In this document: piece after piece, positions 1 through 6,425 of the stretch
Layout: each line of letters begins with the position of its first letter
Numbering within the stretch: the first letter of the stretch is position 1
From: CBDUQN01 sp965369375
GTDB taxonomy: Bacteria; Krumholzibacteriota; Krumholzibacteriia; Krumholzibacteriales; Krumholzibacteriaceae
Direction of reading: 5' to 3'
NCBI GenBank assembly: GCA_965369375.1
Contig: CBDUQN010000079.1
Location: forward strand, 1-14,150
Length of the DNA: 14,150 nt
Position numbers and translations under genes: made by a program
The notes under the pieces: model-generated
What the model was told of the DNA's origin: nothing
The model's database searches: none
Seen by the model: the letters and a program-made list of their open reading frames with translations, nothing else

Positions 1-1
1 A

Positions 2-151
2 CTAGAAGACGCGCACCGGGAACGCGGCGTGCATGTTGTCACGTGGAACGGCACGGACGATCGCGGCAGGGCGGTTGCGAGCGGAATCTATTTCTATCGT
101 CTCTCAACCGCATCGTACACAGAGACAAGGAAGATGGTTCTCATTAGATAG
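2..151 (+). CDS. C-terminal end of a secreted protein with FlgD-Ig-like / T9SS-type tail (partial)
   Basis: The reading frame is open from base 2 to a TAG at 149-151, giving about 49 C-terminal residues; the start lies outside the window. The visible part contains VTWNGTDDRGRAVASGIYF followed by YRLSTASYTETRKMVLIR. The W-(N/D)G-x-D-x-x-G-x-x-V-x-S-G-(I/V)-Y-F/Y layout and the K-M-V-L-(I/L)-R ending are typical of the FlgD-like Ig fold or type IX sorting domain that ends many large exported proteins in FCB-group and related candidate phyla. The passenger domain, and so the function, cannot be told. It is convergent with the cysteine-rich gene at 214-447. I saw no convincing terminator in the 62 bases between them. 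Confidence 0.8.
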   Translation, partial: LEDAHRERGVHVVTWNGTDDRGRAVASGIYFYRLSTASYTETRKMVLIR

Positions 152-213
152 AAATCCGGCTTTTCTAATCATGAGAAACCTCTCTGTTTGATTTGCATCC
201 GATCGGCGTTGCT

Positions 214-447
214 CTATTCTTTTTTCTGTCCATTGTCGGGCAATCCGAGGCATTCTTTCGCATACCGGCACCACTCCGCACAGCCGAGGTTCATCTTCGG
301 ATTGGTTACAACACGCCTGCAGCTGCCGCATTCACGCTTTGGATCATCCTTGAAGAATTCAACGGGCTCGCCGCACCCGGGACACGCTATTTCGAATATG
401 TCCTCGGGCTTCCAGAATCTCTTGTCCTGACCAGGGCAGGTAACCAT
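214..447 (-). CDS. Small cysteine-rich (zinc-ribbon-like) protein, 77 aa
   Basis: A 77-residue protein with eight cysteines. C22-x2-C25 and C40-x2-C43 form a zinc-ribbon-like pair of knuckles, followed by GCAEWC (C56, C60) and C66, which could hold a second metal or an Fe-S centre. It has no signal peptide or membrane segment, so it is probably cytosolic. Its ATG (447) overlaps the last base of the Rrf2 stop codon (TAATG), so the two are almost certainly cotranscribed and translationally coupled. I recall similar small proteins (CPxC...EFFKD...C..C...NP...GCAxWCxxAxxCLG) in anaerobes next to redox regulators or fused to HD phosphohydrolases, but cannot verify this. Function unknown; pairing with an Rrf2 sensor suggests a redox or metal role (inference). 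Confidence 0.75.
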   Translation of the reverse strand: MVTCPGQDKRFWKPEDIFEIACPGCGEPVEFFKDDPKRECGSCRRVVTNPKMNLGCAEWCRYAKECLGLPDNGQKKE

Positions 448-872
448 TATCGTGCCTCTTTCGCTCGGTAGCTCTCGACCAGATCATCGAGCGAGACATC
501 AGACAGAAACGCTTCCATGCGTTCCTGCAGTTCGTTCAATTTATCCGTAACGGGACACGTGATTTTGCGCTCGCAGTCTTGCTCGTTATTCAGACATCTG
601 TTCAGGGCCAACGGTCCTTGAATCGTTTCAATGATCTCGAGCAGGGTGATCGTCGAAATATCCTCCCTGAGCTCATACCCGCCGGCGGGCCCCCTGCGGC
701 TTCTGATCAATTTTGCGTTATGCAGCTTTTGCAACAGCTTGCAGGCAAGCTGGTAGGAGATGCCTTCTACTTTCGCCAGTTCATTCGCCGATACCGGTCC
801 ATTCCGCCGGTTGTGGCCCAGATTGATCATTGCGCGAACCGCATAATCGGTATTTCGCCTCAGGATTTCCAT
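447..872 (-). CDS. Rrf2-family transcriptional regulator (IscR/NsrR-like), 141 aa
   Basis: Cytosolic DNA-binding regulator. The N-terminus MEILRRNTDYAVRAMINLG and the winged helix (VSANELAKVEGIS...LACKLLQKLHNAKLIRSRRGPAGGYEL, about residues 28-73) are classic Rrf2. It ends with three spaced cysteines in CLNNEQDC-ERKITC (C-x6-C-x5-C), the position that holds the [2Fe-2S] or [4Fe-4S] sensor cluster in IscR, NsrR and RsrR. Length is normal for the family (about 140-160). I chose the ATG at 872 because the Rrf2 start is invariantly close to M-(x)2-(R/K)-x2-(D/E)YA; an upstream in-frame extension to 998 would run through the promoter. A consensus promoter and overlapping palindromes sit just upstream, suggesting autoregulation. 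The target set is unknown; it may or may not touch the tagging operon. Confidence 0.92.
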   Translation of the reverse strand: MEILRRNTDYAVRAMINLGHNRRNGPVSANELAKVEGISYQLACKLLQKLHNAKLIRSRRGPAGGYELREDISTITLLEIIETIQGPLALNRCLNNEQDCERKITCPVTDKLNELQERMEAFLSDVSLDDLVESYRAKEAR

Positions 873-887
873 ACTTGCCGAACCCCC

Positions 888-922
888 GGATATTAGTATC
901 CTATATAGGACTAATATAGTCC
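888..922. promoter_or_regulatory. Overlapping palindromes, likely Rrf2 autoregulatory operator
   Basis: Three palindromes overlap end to end. GGATA-TTAG-TATCC is at 888-901. The perfect 12-mer TCCTATATAGGA is at 899-910. GGACTA-ATA-TAGTCC is at 908-922. The last covers the -10 box of the Rrf2 promoter and the middle one covers the expected transcription start, so a bound dimer would block initiation. Dyads of this AT-rich form near the -10 are usual for Rrf2 autoregulation; the assignment to this protein is inference. Confidence 0.6.
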
Positions 923-941
923 TGTTTGCCCGTTCTGTCAA
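913..941 (-). promoter_or_regulatory. Sigma-70-like promoter of the rrf2 gene
   Basis: Reading the minus strand, TTGACA lies at 941-936, then a 17-base spacer, then TATATT at 918-913. This is a perfect -35 and a five-of-six -10 at optimal spacing. Start of transcription would be near 906, about 34 bases upstream of the ATG at 872. The -10 is embedded in the GGACTA/TAGTCC dyad. Confidence 0.65.
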
Positions 942-956
942 TCCCCCCAGGATGTG

Positions 957-982
957 AAAATTGAATAACCTGTGTGATTCAA
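957..982 (-). terminator. Weak possible terminator after the pafA-like gene
   Basis: On the minus strand, 35 bases past the pafA-like stop codon, TTGAAT and ATTCAA form a 6-bp AT-rich stem with a 10-base loop, followed by TTTTC. This is the only hairpin plus T-run I can see between the operon end and the rrf2 promoter. It is too weak to be confident, and readthrough into the rrf2 promoter region is possible. Confidence 0.25.
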
Positions 983-1017
983 CCGTCTCGCCCTTCAACC
1001 GGCGCGATCAGATCCTC

Positions 1018-2649
1018 CTAGGGAAGCGGATGTCTTTCAGGCGGATCGCCGAGCAGTTCATCCATGAGATGGGAATGCATGAGCAGCCGGCTTCCCCGGT
1101 TCGCATGCAGGCTCCGTACATGTTCGCCCGTGAGTTTCTGCCATTCGACCTGCCGGACGAATGGATCGGAGAGATCGAGCTGCCTCTTTCCTTTGCTGTC
1201 GATGATCGAGTCCCAGGTGCAGTGATAGCCGGGATGGTTCGCATGCATCCGGACCATTTTCCCTCTGAGGCAGGCCCGCGTGCTTTTCGGGGGATAGACG
1301 ATTGCGCGATCGATCTTCCCCACGCCCGGAGCCCGGTGATCGAGCACGCCGGCGCGGTCGAGACTGTTGAACAGTCCCGCGCCGCCGAGCTGCCCGAATC
1401 GTATCTCGAGCTCGAAGAGTTCCTTCATGAGATCGACGAACGGTCTGAAGTTGTCCCAGCTGAGCGAATGCCTCGCGAGATAGGGAGTGAGTTGATCGAT
1501 CGTTCGCGGAATGGGGCTCGGCTTCTTCTCTTTGTCGAGCACGAGCTCCACCGTTGCCTTTCCCTTGTGTTCCGACAGTCTGAGGTCGGCCCGAATCTTC
1601 TTGATGATGTGGTTCCAGGCGGGAAAATCGCTCCAGTTGATGCCCTTCTTCGCCGCATAATTCCGGTAGATGGGGTATTTGATCGCCCAGTCGAGGCTTT
1701 TGCAGAGGCTTTCGGGCTTCTGCTCGAGCCGATCGAGGATGCGGCGCCACTCGGTGCAGACCTTTTTCGCCCAGGAAGGCAAATCCTTCAGGTGTTTTTC
1801 CGCTTCGTGAAGGTAGTGGCGCTGGATATCGAGCGCGCTCAGGTCCCGTCCGTCGGACATCCTGACGATGGTCTTGCAGGAAGGGTCCGAGACGATCGAA
1901 TGAAGCGCTTGGATCGGCGAACGCATTTTCACCCCCGCACCGGGACCGATACCCCTGTCGATCATGGCGATGACGAGCGCCGTCGTGCCGATGCGGAGCC
2001 ACAGGGAGGTCTCGGAGCAGAGACTCTCGCCGCAGATGAGGTGGAGACGGTTCGTTCCTGTCTTGGTGAGCGGTTCGTTTTTCGTGTGAAAGATGGCGCG
2101 CTCGACCGTCGAATCGCCTGAAACGACCGATTCGAGGTGCCATGCCCTCGGGGAGAGGGTAAACTCCAGTCCCTCCGAAAAGGGATTGAATCCTCCCGCC
2201 CCCGTATAGATGACCCGCGACACGAGATGGGGGACGAGTTGCTCGGGGAACGTATTGATGGGCGAAGAAACGAGGTACGACTCATGGCTGCCCCATGACG
2301 TATGAGCCCCGCTGTAATCGATGTTCAATTTGTAGATCATCATGCGGTTCTTGTTTTTTCCCGCCGACAGATGTCCCACGAGATCGGCCAGGATCCGCTC
2401 GCCGGCCTGGAAGTATCGAACGACGTCAGCGGGGTTCGTGCATTCGGGAGTGCTCAGCTCCGGATGGGATCCCGCATCGGCGTAGATGCGGGATCCGTTC
2501 TCGATGAAGAAATCCAATCCGTTCCAGCCCGGCAGGTGGGTGACTCTCTGTTTTACGAGAGCGAGGAGTTCGCCGAGAAGAATATCCTTTCTCCCCTCTC
2601 CACAGAGGGCGTACTCCGTCTCGAGACCGAACAATAGTTTCCCGGACAT
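1018..2649 (-). CDS. pafA: PafA-type Pup ligase (glutamine-synthetase-fold), 543 aa
   Basis: Predicted ATP-dependent ligase joining the C-terminal Glu side chain of the Pup-like modifier (2651-2863) to target lysines. The Mg/ATP motif GLETEY (E10, E12) begins the fold. It is followed by IENGSRIYADAGSHPELSTP (50-69), the PafA signature around catalytic Asp (D58 here) and SHPE. Then come SGAHTSWGSHESYL (H122, E123), FTLSPRA, RLHLICGE and LRIGTTALV, all recognisable PafA/Dop blocks, and a C-terminal PPKSTRA...TWDSIID block. At 543 residues it is somewhat longer than the usual roughly 480. The start at 2649 places GLETEY at residue 8, as in known PafA; upstream extension would run back through the modifier gene. 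Only one base separates it from the modifier stop, so translation is coupled. This paralogue keeps all motif residues I can check and is therefore called the ligase. Confidence 0.9.
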   Translation of the reverse strand: MSGKLLFGLETEYALCGEGRKDILLGELLALVKQRVTHLPGWNGLDFFIENGSRIYADAGSHPELSTPECTNPADVVRYFQAGERILADLVGHLSAGKNKNRMMIYKLNIDYSGAHTSWGSHESYLVSSPINTFPEQLVPHLVSRVIYTGAGGFNPFSEGLEFTLSPRAWHLESVVSGDSTVERAIFHTKNEPLTKTGTNRLHLICGESLCSETSLWLRIGTTALVIAMIDRGIGPGAGVKMRSPIQALHSIVSDPSCKTIVRMSDGRDLSALDIQRHYLHEAEKHLKDLPSWAKKVCTEWRRILDRLEQKPESLCKSLDWAIKYPIYRNYAAKKGINWSDFPAWNHIIKKIRADLRLSEHKGKATVELVLDKEKKPSPIPRTIDQLTPYLARHSLSWDNFRPFVDLMKELFELEIRFGQLGGAGLFNSLDRAGVLDHRAPGVGKIDRAIVYPPKSTRACLRGKMVRMHANHPGYHCTWDSIIDSKGKRQLDLSDPFVRQVEWQKLTGEHVRSLHANRGSRLLMHSHLMDELLGDPPERHPLP

Positions 2650-2650
2650 C

Positions 2651-2863
2651 TTATTCGCCGCCTTCCTGCCGCGCCTGTCTGTTGAATTCGTCACTGTTGG
2701 TGGACATGAGCCTCGATATCTCGTCATCAGCCGCGCTGAAGAGCTCGCCTGCATCGCCGAGCAGCGAATCGAGCTGACTCTGATTTCCGCCGCCACCTCC
2801 GCCACCGGGATTGGTGGCGGCACCTCTCTCATTGTCCTCACGCATTCTCTCACGAGTACTCAT
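2651..2863 (-). CDS. pup: Pup/UBact-like protein modifier ending in Gly-Gly-Glu, 70 aa
   Basis: Small, hydrophilic, probably largely disordered protein: a charged N-terminus, a run of seven glycines (about 20-26), a central predicted helix (LDSLLGDAGELFSAADDEIS, 31-50) and the tail FNRQARQEGGE. The C-terminal GG(E/Q) is the hallmark of Pup, and the position directly before pafA matches pupylation operons. Because Glu is already encoded, no deamidation is needed before ligation, as in UBact-type and some Pup proteins. The best Shine-Dalgarno in the operon (AAGGAGG, 10 bases before the ATG) precedes it, which fits a modifier needed in excess over its enzymes. It overlaps the end of the dop-like gene by 14 bases. 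Whether it falls in the Pup or UBact clade needs alignment. Confidence 0.9.
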   Translation of the reverse strand: MSTRERMREDNERGAATNPGGGGGGGNQSQLDSLLGDAGELFSAADDEISRLMSTNSDEFNRQARQEGGE

Positions 2864-4688
2864 GGCTGTTCGCCTCCTTTTTGTCTAGGTGCATACGCGG
2901 ATACTTCTCCAGTGCATCGAGCGTATCGTCCAGTGAATCGGTGTACTGAAAGATCGGCTCGGTCGACAACCGGCCGAACGCGAGCGGATTGTCGAGTTCG
3001 AACTTCCTGTGTATGGAGCCCGAGGTGCGGGTCCCCGGCCTGAATCGTATACGGTCCCAATCGATGCTCTCCACGCGATCCCGTCCCGCGCGCCTGAGCA
3101 GCATCGCGCGCGTCCACGCGCGCGTATCCTCCGGCGGATTTGCGGTGAAGTGGGTGATTTCATCGTGGCTCACGAGGCGTTCGATCAGGCGCTTTCTGTC
3201 GTAAATCCAGAAGAGACCCTCGCTCGGATCGAGACTCGAATAGACGTGATCGAGCCGTTTGATAGCCGGGTGCTTCCAGTGAAGATGCGGATAGTTCTCG
3301 AGCGTCTGCTTGAGTATCAAGAGCTTGAGCGCCCAGTCCAGACGCCGCGCGAGTGACGGGAGGTCTCCGCTCTCGAGCGTGGAGAGGGTATCCGCCCAGA
3401 GATCGATGATCTCGCCGGCCCGTGGCACTATCCCGTCACAGCCTCCCCGAGCGGCGAATTTCGCGGCCTCCTCGAGAAAGCGGCGTTGCAGCTCGATGGC
3501 GGTCACCCGCTTGCCGAGAAAGGTACGGGCGGCCGCGCGGAACGAGAGATCATGGCTCCAATTGACAACGGCCTTCACAGGATCTTCGAGGATCAGATGG
3601 GGATTGACGAATCCCGCCTCTATCATGGCCAGCACGATCTGCATAACGCCGACTTTGAGCAGCGTCGCGACATGGCAGAGCGTACTGTCGTAGAAGATCA
3701 CATGAAGACGGGCCATCCCCGCCCACGCGGATTCTTCGGAATGGCGAAGGAGCGAGAGCGATCCGCAGTGGGCCTCATCACGGCTGTTGACGATGGGACG
3801 CGCGTACGTTGTTTGCGGGCCGGTCAGCTGTTCGAAAAAATCGGCCCGCTGGGACAATTGAAAATCAATGTCCGGCGTGCCGTTCTCGCTTCCGACTTTG
3901 CCCTGTCCGGTGAATATGATGCTCGAGACCTGGTAGGCGGCGAGAAAGAGGAGGTAGTGCATCTTGCGCTCGAATATGTTCGCCCGGCATCTCTCCGTGA
4001 GAAGGAAGTTCAGGTGACTTCCATACGAGTTACCGTTCCCGTCGCTGTTGTTGAGCAGGACAACGATCTTGCGCCCTTCGGGCTGTTTTTGGTTGGCCTC
4101 ATCGAGCGCGCGGCGAAGGATGCGGAGCATTGCATGCCAGCATGCGACATGGTCATAGGCGCTTCGAACTTCCGGCAGGCACAGCTCGATGTGGTCGAGA
4201 TCGATGTAGATGCAGCCGCCGTTCTCGGGAAGATATATCCGGTGGTGGTCGCGTGGATCTATGACCTTCACCGTTGTGACACCCTCTTTATCCTCTTCGG
4301 ATTGCTCCTCGGAACCGCTTTCGGTGTCTTCGCCGGCATCCTCGTACGAATCACGAGGCGGGTACCAGAGCATGTGGGGCCATTTGCTCCCGAGTGAGCT
4401 GGATTCACAGCCGCAGATCGTGTGCTTCGTATCCCTGTGGATTGTATCGCCGGGGATCCCCCTGATTTCCGCCAGCAGCGCCCGGGAAGCATCCTTGCCG
4501 GTTCCGTCCCGCAGATACAGCCCCTCGATGAAATTGCCGACCTCTCCGTCGTACCCGATCACCTTTGGAACGAGCAGCGCGGCGCCGGCCCGGTTGCCGC
4601 CGGAATGATTTTGATCGTTTCTCTCAGCTTTTGTATCGAGTTTTTTCTTTTTCCCCATTACCTGATCTGATCCTTTCTTCGCTCTCAT
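2850..4688 (-). CDS. dop: Dop-like (deamidase/depupylase) PafA paralogue with altered active-site residues, 612 aa
   Basis: Second glutamine-synthetase-fold protein of the operon. Blocks shared with Dop include GNSYGSHLNFL (219-229), DFQLSQRADFFE (275-286), PIVNSRDEAHC (298-308), ARLHVIFYDS (326-335) and PPEDTRAW (518-525). PENGGCIYIDLDHIELCLPE matches Dop NGARLYVDHAHPEYSxPE and supplies the candidate catalytic D163, with H166 and E168. Since the modifier already ends in Glu, the expected role would be removing it from targets. Oddities: the first motif reads GYDGEVG instead of GxExEYG, and SHENY reads SHLNF, so two metal-ligand positions differ. A very acidic insert (about 114-136) sits before the catalytic strand, and the N-terminus is long and basic. 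The ATG at 4688 overlaps the AAA+ stop (ATGA); the ATG at 4658 is an alternative. It could be a catalytically weak or regulatory paralogue. Confidence 0.85.
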   Translation of the reverse strand: MRAKKGSDQVMGKKKKLDTKAERNDQNHSGGNRAGAALLVPKVIGYDGEVGNFIEGLYLRDGTGKDASRALLAEIRGIPGDTIHRDTKHTICGCESSSLGSKWPHMLWYPPRDSYEDAGEDTESGSEEQSEEDKEGVTTVKVIDPRDHHRIYLPENGGCIYIDLDHIELCLPEVRSAYDHVACWHAMLRILRRALDEANQKQPEGRKIVVLLNNSDGNGNSYGSHLNFLLTERCRANIFERKMHYLLFLAAYQVSSIIFTGQGKVGSENGTPDIDFQLSQRADFFEQLTGPQTTYARPIVNSRDEAHCGSLSLLRHSEESAWAGMARLHVIFYDSTLCHVATLLKVGVMQIVLAMIEAGFVNPHLILEDPVKAVVNWSHDLSFRAAARTFLGKRVTAIELQRRFLEEAAKFAARGGCDGIVPRAGEIIDLWADTLSTLESGDLPSLARRLDWALKLLILKQTLENYPHLHWKHPAIKRLDHVYSSLDPSEGLFWIYDRKRLIERLVSHDEITHFTANPPEDTRAWTRAMLLRRAGRDRVESIDWDRIRFRPGTRTSGSIHRKFELDNPLAFGRLSTEPIFQYTDSLDDTLDALEKYPRMHLDKKEANSHEYS

Positions 4689-6397
4689 GCGACCTGGATA
4701 TACCGATGTGTGCGGATGCGTCTGCGCCGCACCGGCTCGATCCTGACAATATCATTATCCTGCGGCAGGTTATTCAGGTGACGGCGGCAGTTCGCCGTTG
4801 TGAGCATGCTCGCCATTTTTTCGATCTCCCGTTCGACAACGGTGAGAACGTCGTCGATTTGTATGCCCTTGTCACCGGTTTCGATTTCCCGCATACAGGC
4901 GAGCCGTGCGCATTCGCGCACGAGACCGGCAATGGTGGCTCCGTTGACGAGCTCACTCGCTTTTACCGTTCTCGACGTCGCGTCTCTGAAATAGAGTGTC
5001 GCGATGTCGCTCATGCCGTTGGCTGAGTAGAGTTTCGAGAGCGCCGCATCGATGATCTCTTCGCGCGAAGCGGCGTTCTTTCGGCGGTTGCGTCCATACA
5101 CCATCTTCGGAGTGAAATATTTCGAGAGAATCCCCCTCGCCGCCTCCCTGTTAGGGCGGGGCACCTCGATCTTCTTGTCGCCGAATCGCCCCGAGCGGCT
5201 CATGGCCGGATCGATGATATCGAGCCTGTTGGTCGACGCGACGACGAGGATGTTGCCGCGGTCCTCGAGACCGTCGAGCTCGGCGGCGAGGGAGGTGAGC
5301 ACGCGGTCGTCGACACCATTGAGACTCAAGCCGCGCGTGTGCGCTATGGAGTCGACCTCGTCGAAGTAGATAACCACGGGCAGCGACGGCTGTAGCTCCG
5401 CCGCCTCGCGGGCTGCACGAAAGATTTCGCGAATTCTCGACTCCGTCTGCCCATACCACATCGAGCCGAGCGAGCCGGGTTTGATATTGATGAAGAGAGC
5501 CTTTCCTTCGGTTGCCAGCGTGTTGAGCCAATTGACGAGCGCTTTGACGAGCATCGTCTTGCCCGTGCCCGGTGGTCCCCACAGGAGAAGGCAGCGCAGA
5601 GGCTTGACGTTGTACCTGTCGGCGATCATTGCATATTTGAAATGCAGCAAGATCTCCGCTTTGATCTCTTCGATCGTCTCATCGAGACCGCCGATGTCAT
5701 TGAAACTCACCCGGGGCGGTGTCTCGAGGAAGTAGTGATCGCTGCAGCGTTCGATCTTTTCAAACGCGATCCACGCATTCGGATTCCACCGGACGATGTC
5801 TCCCTTTTTGAGCTCGGTACGGCGAAGGCGGTCGCTCGTGTTGACGATGATCTCTTCCTCGCGCCTCAGCAGGATGAGACGTCCGTCGGTGGCGTATCGT
5901 TCGAAAACGGCGGTTTCTCCGCAGTCGAACTGTTTGCATGTTACGGTGTCGACGAGAACGTTGAGGTCGTTGCCGCCGAGCAGCACCTGATCGCCCGTCT
6001 GCAGGGAGTTGCCGTTGACCTCGCCCGCTATGTTGACGAAGCGCAACGTATTGTTGTAGCTCACCAGCGCGCTCGACGATCCTTGAATCGGCCTCATGTC
6101 GATGAAGGTCGCAGGGACGAGAGGAGGCGCCGTCAGATTCTTGTGTTCCTGCTCGAGCGCCGTGAGCGTATCCTTGAGCCGCACGTGCAGATTTTGAGCA
6201 TTCGCGAGGCCGCCCCGCAGTTTGTCGATTTCCATCAGGAGCATCCTGTCGAGATGCGCACTGATATCCTGGGATTCCTGCCGCACCGACTTGATGTAAT
6301 CATTCTGCTGTTCGAGCGACATCTCCCTGTCGCCGCCCCTTAGTATCGGCCGAAGAAGAAGGGCCGCTTGCCGAAGTCCCGAATCGTTCCTGGGCAT
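4685..6397 (-). CDS. arc: ARC/Mpa-type proteasomal AAA+ ATPase, 570 aa
   Basis: Hexameric unfoldase expected to bind tagged proteins and thread them into a protease. In order: a likely coiled coil (about 27-88, LEQQNDYIKS...LTALEQEHKN), which in Mpa binds Pup; OB-type beta domains (about 95-225); then one AAA+ module. Walker A is GPPGTGKT (274-281), the aromatic pore loop lies in GSLGSMWYGQTE (W314, Y315), Walker B is VVIYFDEVD (341-349), sensor 1 is STN (388-390), and arginine fingers are in SRSGRFGDKK (R401, R404). Length fits ARC/Mpa (about 590-610). The start at 6397 has an excellent GGAGGAAACGATC ribosome site; earlier in-frame codons overlap the preceding gene. The C-terminus is RYIQVA rather than the HbYX ending of Mpa, so docking to a 20S core is doubtful. 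Confidence 0.92.
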   Translation of the reverse strand: MPRNDSGLRQAALLLRPILRGGDREMSLEQQNDYIKSVRQESQDISAHLDRMLLMEIDKLRGGLANAQNLHVRLKDTLTALEQEHKNLTAPPLVPATFIDMRPIQGSSSALVSYNNTLRFVNIAGEVNGNSLQTGDQVLLGGNDLNVLVDTVTCKQFDCGETAVFERYATDGRLILLRREEEIIVNTSDRLRRTELKKGDIVRWNPNAWIAFEKIERCSDHYFLETPPRVSFNDIGGLDETIEEIKAEILLHFKYAMIADRYNVKPLRCLLLWGPPGTGKTMLVKALVNWLNTLATEGKALFINIKPGSLGSMWYGQTESRIREIFRAAREAAELQPSLPVVIYFDEVDSIAHTRGLSLNGVDDRVLTSLAAELDGLEDRGNILVVASTNRLDIIDPAMSRSGRFGDKKIEVPRPNREAARGILSKYFTPKMVYGRNRRKNAASREEIIDAALSKLYSANGMSDIATLYFRDATSRTVKASELVNGATIAGLVRECARLACMREIETGDKGIQIDDVLTVVEREIEKMASMLTTANCRRHLNNLPQDNDIVRIEPVRRRRIRTHRYIQVA

Positions 6398-6425
6398 GAT
6401 CGTTTCCTCCCATAGAGTACTGCTG

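Noticed and set aside
961..2121. Long plus-strand ORF of 386 codons
   Set aside because: Antisense to the pafA-like gene, which carries clear motifs; composition (many R, E, D, P) is that of a shadow frame.
2781..2830. Simple-sequence artefact in the poly-glycine stretch of the modifier
   Set aside because: The frame stays intact, the ribosome site is excellent, and the C-terminal GGE plus the position before pafA support a real gene.
2650..2853. N-terminal extension of the pafA-like frame up to 2853
   Set aside because: It reads through the Pup-like gene in another frame and would put GLETEY at residue 76 instead of near the N-terminus.
3486..4397. Plus-strand ORF of 303 codons
   Set aside because: Antisense to the dop-like gene with strong Dop blocks; no ribosome site or recognisable domain.
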